This document shows, piece after piece, positions 1 through 7,485 of a stretch of DNA of 9,648 nt. The stretch is from the NCBI GenBank assembly GCA_964465355.1, contig CAYXJZ010000109.1:1-9648 (forward strand), in the 5' to 3' direction. The stretch is from JAABTL01 sp964465355. Its GTDB lineage: Bacteria > Deinococcota > Deinococci > Deinococcales > Trueperaceae. The stretch's first letter is position 1, and every line of letters starts with the position of its first letter. A program made the translations under genes and the position numbers. Under the pieces are notes generated by a model, which ran no database searches, was not told the DNA's origin, and saw only the letters and a program-made list of their open reading frames with translations.

Positions 1-240
1 GAGCCGACCTCGGCACTCGACCCGGAGATCGTGGGCGAGGTCCTGCAGGTGATGGTCAACCTGGCCAAGGAGGGCATGACGATGATCGTCGTCACCCACG
101 AGATGGGTTTCGCCCGCGAGGTGGGCGACCGGGTGGTGTTCATGGACGCGGGCCAGATCGTGGAGGTGGGCACGCCCCAGCACTTCTTCAGCGCACCGCG
201 CGAGGAACGCACCCGCAACTTCCTCTCGAAGATCCTTTGA
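1..240 (+). CDS. Polar amino acid ABC transporter ATP-binding protein, C-terminal fragment (5' end outside window)
   Basis: This is the last 79 codons of an ABC ATPase whose reading frame is open to the left edge. The visible part begins right after the Walker B aspartate with EPTSALDPE (Walker B glutamate plus D-loop). It continues to the switch histidine in VVTHEMGFAREV and the C-terminal RVVFMDAGQIVEVGTP strand, and ends in FLSKIL. The signature THEMGFAREV, followed by a P..RT..FLS.I tail, is typical of the GlnQ/HisP/ArtP polar amino acid importer ATPases. Such proteins sit on the cytoplasmic face of the membrane and drive uptake with a periplasmic binding protein and permease, which should lie to the left. 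Substrate cannot be told from this fragment. Nothing follows downstream on this strand until the separately promoted pilT-like gene, so this is probably the last gene of its operon. Confidence 0.93.
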   Translation, partial: EPTSALDPEIVGEVLQVMVNLAKEGMTMIVVTHEMGFAREVGDRVVFMDAGQIVEVGTPQHFFSAPREERTRNFLSKIL

Positions 241-291
241 GCCACCTTGGTCGGCGCGACTGGCTTCACAGCCAAAGTGAGCCGTGGCGGC

Positions 292-297
292 TACAGT
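292..297 (+). promoter_or_regulatory. Putative -10 box TACAGT upstream of the pilT-like gene
   Basis: TACAGT fits the TANNNT -10 pattern, and the identical hexamer stands before serS (5102-5107). A possible -35, TTCACA, lies at 265-270, but the 21-bp spacing is long, so the -35 is uncertain. Transcription starting about 6 nt downstream would begin near A303, giving a leader of roughly 44 nt before the pilT start. Between the ABC gene stop and this box I see only a weak TGGCT/AGCCA hairpin (261-274), not a convincing terminator. Confidence 0.4.
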
Positions 298-302
298 GCG
301 TC

Positions 303-346
303 ATGCATCGGTCCCTGTCAGCTTGGACCCCATCAGAGGTGAGGCG

Positions 347-350
<4 letters not shown>
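303..350 (+). CDS. Possible 15-codon leaderless leader ORF overlapping the pilT-like start (ATGA)
   Basis: An ATG lies 6 nt after the end of the TACAGT -10 box, where the transcript would be expected to start, so this ORF could be translated from a leaderless mRNA. It encodes MHRSLSAWTPSEVRR and stops at TGA 348-350. That stop overlaps the pilT-like ATG (347-349) in an ATGA arrangement typical of translational coupling. The peptide has no recognisable domain, membrane segment or run of regulatory codons. The strong ribosome binding site of the next gene lies inside this ORF. It could equally be chance, since short ORFs are common; I list it because promoter distance and stop/start overlap agree. 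Confidence 0.22.
335..344 (+). promoter_or_regulatory. Strong ribosome binding site that fixes the pilT-like start
   Basis: AGAGGTGAGG contains GAGGTGA (336-342), a near-complete match to the anti-Shine-Dalgarno complement, 4 nt before ATG 347. This favours ATG 347 over the in-frame GTG at 284, which has no such site and lies upstream of the putative -10 box. Confidence 0.7.
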
Positions 351-1510
<1,160 letters not shown>

Positions 1511-1528
1511 AAGCCCCGAACGGACTTG

Positions 1529-1557
1529 GCAGTTCGGCACCGGAGGTGCCGAACTGC
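1529..1557. terminator. Perfect 13-bp hairpin, probable bidirectional terminator between pilT-like gene and rimO
   Basis: GCAGTTCGGCACC (1529-1541) pairs perfectly with GGTGCCGAACTGC (1545-1557) around a GGA loop. It starts only 5 nt after the previous hairpin and shares the GTTCGG core in its stem. It lies in the 90-bp space between convergent genes, where a shared terminator is expected. No poly-T tract follows on either strand, so termination efficiency is uncertain. Confidence 0.65.
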
Positions 1558-1583
1558 AGGCCTTGGCACGGTTGCAGGCCTTG
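1555..1583. repeat. Short direct repeat TGCAGGCCTTG, two copies
   Basis: The 11-mer occurs at 1555-1565 and again at 1573-1583, an 18-bp period. The first copy overlaps the right arm of the second hairpin. Just to the right, CGGTTG (1584-1589) and CAACCG (1602-1607) could form a third, weaker hairpin that includes the rimO stop codon. No function can be assigned. Confidence 0.5.
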
Positions 1584-1600
1584 CGGTTGGGCGGGCGCCG

Positions 1601-3007
1601 TCAACCGTGATGGATCGGTCCACCCCACATGGGCACGTTCGGGCGCCACGGCAGCGTGCGCAGGGCGCGGGCGCGCAGGTCGTAGTGCGAGGCGCTCAGC
1701 ACCTCGGCTTCCACGATGTCGCCGATGACCACCGTGCCGTCGGTCTCCAGCCACACCTGGCCGTCGATGTCGGGCGCGTCCGCCTCGCTGCGACCCACCA
1801 TCTCGCCAGGCAACTCACCCACGTCGTCGACGATGACCTTCAGTCGCCGCCCCACCTTGGCGGCCTGCACGCTGGCGGCCACTGCCTGTTGCGTCTCCAT
1901 CAGGCGGGCGTAGCGCTCCTGCTTCAGCTCTTCCGGCACCGCCCCAGGCAGAGCGTTGGCGCTGGCGCCCGGCACCTCGGAATAGGTGAAGGCGCCCACG
2001 CGGTCCAGCCTGGCCTCCTGGAGGAAGTCCAACAGCAGGCCGAAGTCCTCCTCGGTCTCGCCTGGGAAGCCGACGATGAAGGTGGAGCGGATGGCCAGCT
2101 CAGGGCAGACCTCGCGCCATCCGCGGATGGTGGCCAGATGGCTGTCGGCGCCCCCGGGCCTGCGCATGGCCTTCAGCACCCGCGGCGATGCGTGCTGCAG
2201 CGGCACGTCGAGGTAGGGCAGGAGCTTGCCTTCGGCCATCAGGGGGATGAGGTCGCGCACGTGCGGGTAAGGGTAGACGTAGTGCAGCCGCACCCAGGCG
2301 CCCAGGTCGGCGAGCTCGCGCACCAGCGGCACCAGGCGCGCCTGCACCTGCCTGCCCTGGAAGTCGCTGGGGCGGTAGCGCAGGTCGCTGCCGTAGGCGC
2401 TGGTGTCCTGGGCGATGACGATGAGCTCCTTGGTGCCGGTGGCCACGAGGCGGGTGGCTTCGAAGAGCACGTCTGCCGCGTCGCGGCTGGCCTGCAGCCC
2501 GCGCATCTGGGGGATGATGCAGAAGCTGCACTTGTGGTCGCAGCCCTCTGCCACCTTGAGGTAGCTGTAGTGCCTTGGGGTGAGCTTGACGCCGCGATCC
2601 TGCAGCGCGCCGCCGCGGCCGTCGCCCAGCACGGGCAGCAGGCCGGCGAAGGCCTCGTCATGGCCTGCCAGCGGCAAGGCCTCGCGCACGGCGCGCATGA
2701 CGCCCGCGACGTCGGCATGGCCGGTCACCGCCAGCACGCTGGGGTGGCGGGCCATGATCTCCTCTGGCCGCTCACCGAGACAGCCGGTGACCACCACGCG
2801 GCCGTTGCGCTCCAAGGCCTCACCGATGGCGGACAGCGACTCCTCCACCGCCGGGGTGATGAAGCCGCAGGTGTTGACCACCACCAACTCGGCCTCCTCG
2901 AAGCTGCGCACCAGGTCGTAGCCATCGGTGCGCAACTGGGTGAGGATGCGTTCGCTGTCGACCAGCGCCTTGGGACAACCTAGACTGACGAACCCGACTC
3001 TTGCCAT
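1601..3007 (-). CDS. rimO: Ribosomal protein uS12 (S12) methylthiotransferase RimO
   Basis: This 468-residue radical SAM methylthiotransferase adds a methylthio group to the conserved aspartate of ribosomal protein S12, using SAM and two 4Fe-4S clusters. The N-terminal MTTase domain has its three cluster cysteines at C11 (SLGCPKALVDSE), C47 (VNTCGFI) and C76 (VTGCLGE). The radical SAM triad is C156-x3-C160-x2-C163 (EGCDHKCSFC). Downstream are YLDVPLQHAS (265-273), GFPGETEEDF (313-322) and a C-terminal TRAM domain (about 375-445). GRSEADAPDIDG (405-416) is RimO-like and separates it from the tRNA enzymes MiaB and MtaB. ATG 3007 matches the family N-terminus; longer in-frame extensions would lie inside folC and do not look like RimO. 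The start overlaps the folC end by 28 bp and no Shine-Dalgarno is visible, so translation may be coupled or leaderless. Confidence 0.96.
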   Translation of the reverse strand: MARVGFVSLGCPKALVDSERILTQLRTDGYDLVRSFEEAELVVVNTCGFITPAVEESLSAIGEALERNGRVVVTGCLGERPEEIMARHPSVLAVTGHADVAGVMRAVREALPLAGHDEAFAGLLPVLGDGRGGALQDRGVKLTPRHYSYLKVAEGCDHKCSFCIIPQMRGLQASRDAADVLFEATRLVATGTKELIVIAQDTSAYGSDLRYRPSDFQGRQVQARLVPLVRELADLGAWVRLHYVYPYPHVRDLIPLMAEGKLLPYLDVPLQHASPRVLKAMRRPGGADSHLATIRGWREVCPELAIRSTFIVGFPGETEEDFGLLLDFLQEARLDRVGAFTYSEVPGASANALPGAVPEELKQERYARLMETQQAVAASVQAAKVGRRLKVIVDDVGELPGEMVGRSEADAPDIDGQVWLETDGTVVIGDIVEAEVLSASHYDLRARALRTLPWRPNVPMWGGPIHHG

Positions 3008-4338
3008 CGACCGGGCAGCATAGCACCCGCCTCTGCCGCCAGCGCGCGCAGCCGTGGCCTCAGGGTGCCTGCGAGGTAGAGGGAGCCCGCGATGACCAGC
3101 ATCCGCCCCTCGCTGCCAGCCAGCGACAGGGCTGCGTCGAGGGCCTGCAGGGGGTCGTCGAAGCGCGAGCGAGCCCCGTCGGCGCCGTCCAGCGGGGTCT
3201 CGCCCGCCACCGCGCTGCTGATGAAGAGGTCGCTCGCCCCTGCCCACAAGGGCATGAGGGTGGCCAGCCCTTGCTTGCGGGCCAAGGCGGCGAAGAGCAG
3301 CACGTAGCCGCTCCCCAGCTCCGAGGCAAGGCGGGTGGCTGCTGCGGGGTCGTGGGCGCCGTCGAGCAGCACCCGAACGGGGCCTGCATGGCTGGGCACC
3401 ACGAAGGACTCGAAGCGTGCCGGCGGCGGTGGCGAGGCGAGACCGCGGGCAAGTGCCTCCTCGTCCCAGCCGAGCAGCCTGCCCATGGCCAGGGCCAACC
3501 GGGCGTTCTCCCTACGGGTGGCCGGCCACATCGTGTCGGGCGGGAGCGCGCCGACGGGCCAACGCCCCAGCTCGCCGTCTGGCCCGATCACGTGCAGCGG
3601 GGCGCCGACCTCCTGCGCCCTTCGGGTGATGAGCTCTAGAGCCTCGCCCTTGGCGGCGGTGACCAACGGGACGCCAGGCCGCGCGACGGCGGCCTTGTCG
3701 GCAGCGATGTCGAGCAGACCAGGGCCCAGGGTCTCCAGGTGGTCCAAGTCGACGTTGGTCAGCACCGTCCCGACCACGCCCGCCCCCACCAGGTCGGCCA
3801 GCGCCATGGTGGCGTCGTAGCGGGCGCCGACACCGGCCTCGACCACCGCCAGCTCGACGCCGGCTTCGGCGAAGCCATGCACCGCCAAGGCCAGGCACCA
3901 CTCGAAGAAGCCGGCGGCCGTCGCAGCGGCCGCCGCTGGGCCGCTCAGCTCTCCCTCAGCTCGCTGGCGCCAAGCGATCCAGCGTTCAGCGGCCAAGGCG
4001 ACGCCGTCCACGGCGATGCGTTCACGCAGGTCCTCGACGTGGGGTGATGTGAAGCGGCCGCTGCGCAGGCCTTGGGCCTGGGCCATGGCGGCCAGCAGGT
4101 GGGTGACGGTGCCCTTGCCGTTGCTGCCCACCACGTGCAGCATGGTCGGCGGAGGGCTGAGCCGCAGGGCCTGCAGCAGCGCTGTGGCCACCGAGGGGTC
4201 GCGTGGTCGTCCGGAACGTCGGCGCTCCCCCAGCCACCGCCCAGCCTCATCGAATGCGGCTTGGGTCGGCGGGTCGAGTGTGGGAAGGGGGGCGGCTGCC
4301 AGAGGCACTGGCCAGAGCGGCGATGCGGTCTCAGCCAC
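2980..4338 (-). CDS. folC: Folylpolyglutamate synthase / dihydrofolate synthase (FolC, Mur ligase family)
   Basis: A cytoplasmic Mur-ligase-fold enzyme of 452 residues that ligates glutamate to folates using ATP; bacterial members often also make dihydrofolate from dihydropteroate. Residues 68-80 give the P-loop HVVGSNGKGTVTH. FTSPHVEDLRERI (96-108) is a typical FolC folate-site segment. VVEAGVGARYDAT (165-177), TNVDLDHLETLG (194-205) and IAADKAAVARPGVP (211-224), with the usual lysine, follow. The C-terminal domain holds RRENARLALA and LDGAHDPAAA. Two motifs deviate from common forms: GLGGRxDATN is GVGARYDATM, and GAHNP is GAHDP. GTG 4338 overlaps the previous stop by 8 bp (GTGGCTGA) and is preferred. 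An in-frame GTG at 4383 would add 15 residues and a 53-bp overlap; neither start has a good ribosome binding site. Bifunctionality cannot be judged. Confidence 0.9.
   Translation of the reverse strand: MAETASPLWPVPLAAAPLPTLDPPTQAAFDEAGRWLGERRRSGRPRDPSVATALLQALRLSPPPTMLHVVGSNGKGTVTHLLAAMAQAQGLRSGRFTSPHVEDLRERIAVDGVALAAERWIAWRQRAEGELSGPAAAAATAAGFFEWCLALAVHGFAEAGVELAVVEAGVGARYDATMALADLVGAGVVGTVLTNVDLDHLETLGPGLLDIAADKAAVARPGVPLVTAAKGEALELITRRAQEVGAPLHVIGPDGELGRWPVGALPPDTMWPATRRENARLALAMGRLLGWDEEALARGLASPPPPARFESFVVPSHAGPVRVLLDGAHDPAAATRLASELGSGYVLLFAALARKQGLATLMPLWAGASDLFISSAVAGETPLDGADGARSRFDDPLQALDAALSLAGSEGRMLVIAGSLYLAGTLRPRLRALAAEAGAMLPGRWQESGSSV
3017..3022 (-). promoter_or_regulatory. Possible internal -10 box TATGCT for rimO, inside the folC 3' end
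   Basis: On the minus strand TATGCT ends 9 nt before the rimO ATG (3007), with no ribosome binding site between. This matches the leaderless layout seen at serS and the DUF3108-like gene. It lies in folC coding sequence, so it could be coincidental. No clear -35 was identified. Confidence 0.25.
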
Positions 4339-5041
4339 GTCCGCGGCTGCGTCGCCTGCGTGGGCGGCGCCGACGCCCGCCACGCCCGGAGGACGACTCG
4401 GAAGGCTCGGACTGTTCCCAGCCAGGCATGCTCTGCTCCTCAGCGACGTCCACCAGCAAGGCCTCGAGGTTCTGGTCGTCCAGTCGCTGCACCAGCTTCA
4501 GCAAGGTATGGGGCGCAGCCGCATCGACATAGACCCAACTGCCGCCGGGGTGCAGCAAGAAGCCCTTGGCCCGCCTGCGTTGGCCGGCGACCTCCAGCTC
4601 GGTCTCGACCACCCGCGCCACCACCACTTCCTTGCCCAGCATGGGGATACGCAGGGGTGCGTCCGGCCGGTACTCGGTGGCGGCGAAGGCCCGTAGCTCA
4701 CGCAGCAGCGACAAGGGGTCGCGGTAGGGCAGCAGGTAGGGGATGCTTGCGCTGTTCTGTCGACCGCGGCTGGCGGTCACAAGGCCGCTGTCCGGATCGA
4801 AGCGCACCTCGAAGACCCGGCCATCGCCTTGGCCTTCCTTCTCCTCGCGCCAGCTCAGGCTGTGATGGCGAGCCGCGTGGCTGCGGCTGGTCTGGACGAT
4901 GGTGGTGTTGCCGAGGGCGCCTTGGAGCTGCATGCGCGCCTCGCTCAGGGTGACCCGCCCGCGCTCTCCGCTGCGCAGGACGAGGCGACCGGCGGGGCGG
5001 CCCCGCGCGCTCAGGCGGAAGGTCAAGGATTCGACCGGCAT
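4331..5041 (-). CDS. DUF3108-like protein with arginine-rich C-terminal tail
   Basis: A 236-residue protein of unknown function, first gene of the cluster with folC and rimO. The body (about 1-200) looks like a beta-rich DUF3108-type domain. It has an opening strand SLTFRLSARGRPAGRLVLR, then ARMQLQGALGNTTIVQTSR (35-53), FEVRFDPDSGLVTASRG, a conserved-looking PYRDPLSLLRELRAF (105-119), PMLGKEVVVARV and HPGGSWVYVDAAAPH (164-178). I recall similar proteins from Deinococcus genomes, which is memory and not a search. There is no signal peptide or membrane segment, so it is probably cytoplasmic, unlike exported DUF3108 proteins. After an acidic stretch (201-215) the last 17 residues hold 11 arginines, suggesting nucleic acid or ribosome binding; this is inference. 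The 3' end overlaps folC by 8 bp or more. ATG 5041 is chosen because a TAGCGT box lies 8 nt upstream and longer forms run into serS. Confidence 0.8.
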   Translation of the reverse strand: MPVESLTFRLSARGRPAGRLVLRSGERGRVTLSEARMQLQGALGNTTIVQTSRSHAARHHSLSWREEKEGQGDGRVFEVRFDPDSGLVTASRGRQNSASIPYLLPYRDPLSLLRELRAFAATEYRPDAPLRIPMLGKEVVVARVVETELEVAGQRRRAKGFLLHPGGSWVYVDAAAPHTLLKLVQRLDDQNLEALLVDVAEEQSMPGWEQSEPSESSSGRGGRRRRPRRRRSRGRG

Positions 5042-5049
5042 CGTGGCCC

Positions 5050-5055
5050 ACGCTA
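5050..5055 (-). promoter_or_regulatory. Putative -10 box TAGCGT for the DUF3108-folC-rimO cluster
   Basis: Reading the minus strand, TAGCGT (TANNNT pattern) is followed by 8 nt and then the ATG at 5041. No Shine-Dalgarno lies between, which suggests a leaderless transcript. No convincing -35 hexamer was found at 17 bp. It sits in the 73-bp divergent gap shared with serS. Confidence 0.4.
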
Positions 5056-5101
5056 TCACGGGCCCTGCCCACTTCGGCGGTCCAGCCCGCCTCAACGCGG
5101 T

Positions 5102-5107
5102 TACAGT
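5102..5107 (+). promoter_or_regulatory. Putative -10 box TACAGT for serS (leaderless layout)
   Basis: TACAGT is followed by 7 nt and the serS ATG (5115). A transcript starting at the usual distance would begin at or next to the ATG. The only purine-rich stretch, AGG at 5111-5113, is too close to act as a ribosome binding site. No clear -35 is visible. The same hexamer occurs upstream of the pilT-like gene. Confidence 0.5.
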
Positions 5108-5114
5108 AGCAGGC

Positions 5115-6395
5115 ATGCTCGAACTCCGCCTCATGAGGGACCAGCCCGAGACCGTCCGGGCCGCCATCCGTGCCAAGCAGCTCCCCGACGCCTTGCGCAG
5201 CTTCGACGAACTGCTGCTGACCGACGAGGAGAGGCGACTGCTGCGGCAGGAGCTGGAGGTCATGCAGGCCGACCGCAACGCCCGTAGCCGCGAGATCGGT
5301 GAGCTCAAGCGAAGGGGAGACGACGCCGATGCGCTCATGCGTGACGTGGCCGAGCTCTCCGCCGCGGTCAAGCGCCTGGAGGAGCGGGACCGCAGCCTGG
5401 CCGCCAAGGTGGAGCAGCTCTCGCTCGAGGTGCCCAACCTGCCGCACGCCAGCGTGCCGTACGGCGAGAGCGAGCACGACAACGTGGTGCTCTTCGAGCG
5501 CGGCGAGCGCCGCATGGGCGAGGGCCTCAAGCCCCATTGGGAGCTGGCAGAGGCAAGGGGATGGATCGACTTCAGCGCAGGGACCCAGCTCACCGGCGCG
5601 GGCTTCCCCGTCTTCCGCGGCCAGGGCGCGCGGCTGGTGCGCGGGTTGGCCGGCTACCTGCTCGACAAGCTGAGCTCCTTGGGCTACCAGGAGGTCACCG
5701 TGCCCCTGATGGTCAACGCCGCCTCGGCCACGGCCACCGGTCAGCTGCCCGACAAGGAAGGCCAGATGTATGAGGTGACGCGCGAAGGCTTCTACCTCAT
5801 CCCGACGTCGGAGGTGCCGGTCACCAACCTGCACCGCGACCAGGTGCTCGACGAGGCGCAGCTGCCCATCAAGTACTGCGCCTACACGCCCTGCTTCCGC
5901 CGTGAGGCGGGCAGCTACGGCAAGGACGTGCGAGGCCTGAACCGCGTGCATCAGTTCGACAAGGTGGAGATGGTGCAGTTCACCTCGCCGGAACAGAGCT
6001 ACGAGGCCCTCGAGACCATGACCGAGCTGTCAGAGGGCATGCTGGACGAGCTGGGCCTTGCCTACAGGCGGCTGCTGATGTGCAGCGGCGACATGGGCTT
6101 CACGCAGGCCAAGAAGTACGACCTTGAAGCATGGAGCCCAGGGCAGCAGCGCTGGCTCGAGGTCTCGTCGGTGTCGAACATGGAGTCCTTCCAGGCCGTC
6201 AGGCTCGGTGCTCGCAGCCGGCCGGGCGGGGCGGCGGGGCAGGGCAAGACCCGCTACGTCCACACCCTCAACGGCTCTGCGTTGCCGTTCCCGCGCACCA
6301 TCGCCGCTCTGCTGGAGACCCATCAGACGGAGGACGGGCGGGTGCGGCTGCCTGATGTGCTTGTGCCATACGTGGGTCGGGACTACCTGGACTGA
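5115..6395 (+). CDS. serS: Seryl-tRNA synthetase
   Basis: A 426-residue class II aminoacyl-tRNA synthetase that charges tRNA-Ser (and tRNA-Sec where present) in the cytoplasm. The N-terminal antiparallel coiled-coil arm that grips the tRNA long variable arm spans about residues 30-105 and is rich in Glu, Arg and Leu heptads. The catalytic domain shows motif 1 around GYQEVTVPLMVN (190-201), serine-site TSEVP (231-235), and motif 2 CFRREAGSYGKDVRGLNRVHQFDKVE (260-285, spanning the FRRE loop). Then comes EVSSVSNMESFQ (349-360) and motif 3 LNGSALPFPRTIAALLETHQ (385-404), with the ATP-binding Arg394. Length is normal for the bacterial type. The segment after ESFQ reads AVRLGARSRP, where most bacterial enzymes have something like ARRANIRFR. 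ATG 5115 matches the family N-terminus. It is divergent from the DUF3108-like gene and convergent with gatC, 24 bp away. Confidence 0.97.
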   Translation: MLELRLMRDQPETVRAAIRAKQLPDALRSFDELLLTDEERRLLRQELEVMQADRNARSREIGELKRRGDDADALMRDVAELSAAVKRLEERDRSLAAKVEQLSLEVPNLPHASVPYGESEHDNVVLFERGERRMGEGLKPHWELAEARGWIDFSAGTQLTGAGFPVFRGQGARLVRGLAGYLLDKLSSLGYQEVTVPLMVNAASATATGQLPDKEGQMYEVTREGFYLIPTSEVPVTNLHRDQVLDEAQLPIKYCAYTPCFRREAGSYGKDVRGLNRVHQFDKVEMVQFTSPEQSYEALETMTELSEGMLDELGLAYRRLLMCSGDMGFTQAKKYDLEAWSPGQQRWLEVSSVSNMESFQAVRLGARSRPGGAAGQGKTRYVHTLNGSALPFPRTIAALLETHQTEDGRVRLPDVLVPYVGRDYLD

Positions 6396-6419
6396 GGCCA
6401 AGGCCAGATGGGTCGAGGC

Positions 6420-6731
6420 TCAGCCGTCGCGGTCGATCGTGCGTGGTACGCACACGCGGCCATCGTGCAGGGGTAACAGTTCCTGCAACTCGGCAGCCGA
6501 AAGGCCCGGCCGCTGCTCGTCCTGGCGCAGGGTGTCGAGACCGGTGGCCCCACCCTCGCGGTTGGGATGGCGCAGTGGTGGCACGCTCGGGTCGTCGAAG
6601 TCGGCCAGACGGTCGACGTAGGCCAGCAGCTTGCCCAGCTCGGCCCGTAGGCCAGGGAGCTCGGCAGCGTCAAGGTCGAGGCGGGCAAGGTCGGCAAGTT
6701 GCCGCAGTGCTTCGTCGCTCAGCTCGGGCAT
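6420..6731 (-). CDS. gatC: Asp-tRNA(Asn)/Glu-tRNA(Gln) amidotransferase subunit C
   Basis: A small 103-residue protein matching GatC, the subunit that clamps GatA to GatB in the transamidosome converting Glu-tRNA-Gln (or Asp-tRNA-Asn) to the amidated form. The N-terminal helix pair reads LADLARLDLDAAELPGLRAELGKLLAYVDRL (12-42, the LARL and Y-V-L pattern of the family). It is followed by the PPLRHP hinge (51-56) and the C-terminal LRQDEQRPGLS (68-78), with VPRTID close to the end. The usual family length is about 95-105 residues. gatA and gatB are not in the window. The start is 22 bp after the DUF554 stop on the same strand, so it is probably cotranscribed with the envelope operon, although its function is unrelated. 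Upstream only a weak GAAGAG purine stretch is seen. Confidence 0.88.
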   Translation of the reverse strand: MPELSDEALRQLADLARLDLDAAELPGLRAELGKLLAYVDRLADFDDPSVPPLRHPNREGGATGLDTLRQDEQRPGLSAAELQELLPLHDGRVCVPRTIDRDG

Positions 6732-6753
6732 CTCTTCGAGCCTACCACCGGGC

Positions 6754-7485
6754 TCAGGACAGCCAGCGCACCAGCTCGTAGAGCAACACCACCAGCGGAA
6801 GGGCGGGCAGCATGCTGGCGACCGAGACCTTGCGGATCTCCAGCAGCACGAGGCCGAGGCCGAGGATCATCAACCCACCTACGCCGTTGACGAGCAGCAC
6901 GCGTGGATCGCCGGCAGGGTCGGGCAGGAAGGCGGCCACGGCGCCGGCACCCAGTGCCAGACCACCCTGCAGCAGCAACACCACCAGCGCAGAGGCCAAC
7001 ACCCCGTAGCCGAAGGTGGCCGCCAAGGCCACCGCCGTGATGCCATCGAGGGTCGCCTTGAGCAGCAGCAAGGAAGGATCGCCGAGCAGCCCGTTCTGCA
7101 GGCTGCCCACCAAGGTCATGGGCCCGACGCAGAACACCAGCGAGGCCATCACGAAGCCCTCGCTGAAGCGACCCTTGCCCTTGAAGCGTCGTTGCATGTC
7201 CTGGCCAAGCCGCTCGAGGCCAGCCTCGATGCGAAGGCACTCGCCGATGGCGCCACCCAGCGCAAGGGCCACCAGACCGAGCAGCACACCGGGTGGGTCG
7301 CTGACGCGCCCGAGGTCGAAGGCGGTGCTCATGCCGATGAAGAGGGTGACGAGGCCGACGGCCTGCAGCACGACGCCTTGGACCCGGGCTGGCATCCGCC
7401 CTCGCAGCAGCAGCCCGACGCCCGATCCGAGGCACACAGTCAGGACGTTGACCAAGGTGCCTGAGAGGGCGTCGAATGGGTTCAC
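6754..7485 (-). CDS. DUF554 family integral membrane protein (YdfK/YqgA-like)
   Basis: A 243-residue, strongly hydrophobic inner-membrane protein with about six to seven predicted helices. Family features are clear: GTLVNVLTVCLGSGVGLLL (9-27); GGAIGECLRIE (77-87); FCVGPMTLVGSLQNGLLGD (118-136); KATLDGITAVALAATFGYG (143-161) and NGVGGLMILGLGL (200-212). DUF554 proteins are widespread but their biochemical role is unknown; a transport or membrane-sensing role would be a guess. It starts at GTG 7485, overlapping the previous stop by 4 bp (GTGA), which is the reason for preferring this start over upstream ones inside the neighbouring gene. An AAGGAAG lies about 16 nt upstream, too far for an ideal site, so coupled reinitiation is likely. 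Confidence 0.9.
   Translation of the reverse strand: MNPFDALSGTLVNVLTVCLGSGVGLLLRGRMPARVQGVVLQAVGLVTLFIGMSTAFDLGRVSDPPGVLLGLVALALGGAIGECLRIEAGLERLGQDMQRRFKGKGRFSEGFVMASLVFCVGPMTLVGSLQNGLLGDPSLLLLKATLDGITAVALAATFGYGVLASALVVLLLQGGLALGAGAVAAFLPDPAGDPRVLLVNGVGGLMILGLGLVLLEIRKVSVASMLPALPLVVLLYELVRWLS

Noticed and set aside
284..346. GTG start of the pilT-like gene at 284
   Set aside because: It has no ribosome binding site, lies upstream of the likely -10 box, and the residues do not resemble PilT; ATG 347 has a strong site.
1526..2983. Long plus-strand open frame (485 codons) opposite rimO
   Set aside because: Rich in His, Gln, Ala and Gly with no recognisable domain. It mirrors the codon bias of rimO, which has all its catalytic motifs on the other strand.
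3008..3247. Upstream extension of rimO to 3247
   Set aside because: The added 80 residues are Arg/Gly/Pro-rich, lie within folC and precede the normal RimO N-terminus.
4016..4953. Plus-strand open frames (226 and 293 codons) opposite folC and the DUF3108-like gene
   Set aside because: Arg/Pro/Ala-rich shadow translations without motifs; they contradict better-supported minus-strand genes.
5042..5593. Upstream extension of the DUF3108-like frame to 5593
   Set aside because: The extra N-terminus is Ser/Arg/Leu-rich and lies antisense to serS; the domain begins at ATG 5041.
6392..6423. Possible terminator between convergent serS and gatC (CTGAG/CTCAG, 5 bp)
   Set aside because: Only a 5-bp stem around a 22-nt loop with no T-tract, too weak to call. 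The 24-bp gap shows no better structure.
6631..7464. Plus-strand open frame (277 codons) opposite gatC and the DUF554 gene
   Set aside because: His/Gln/Glu-rich antisense shadow of GC-rich coding sequence; the minus strand carries clear DUF554 and GatC motifs.
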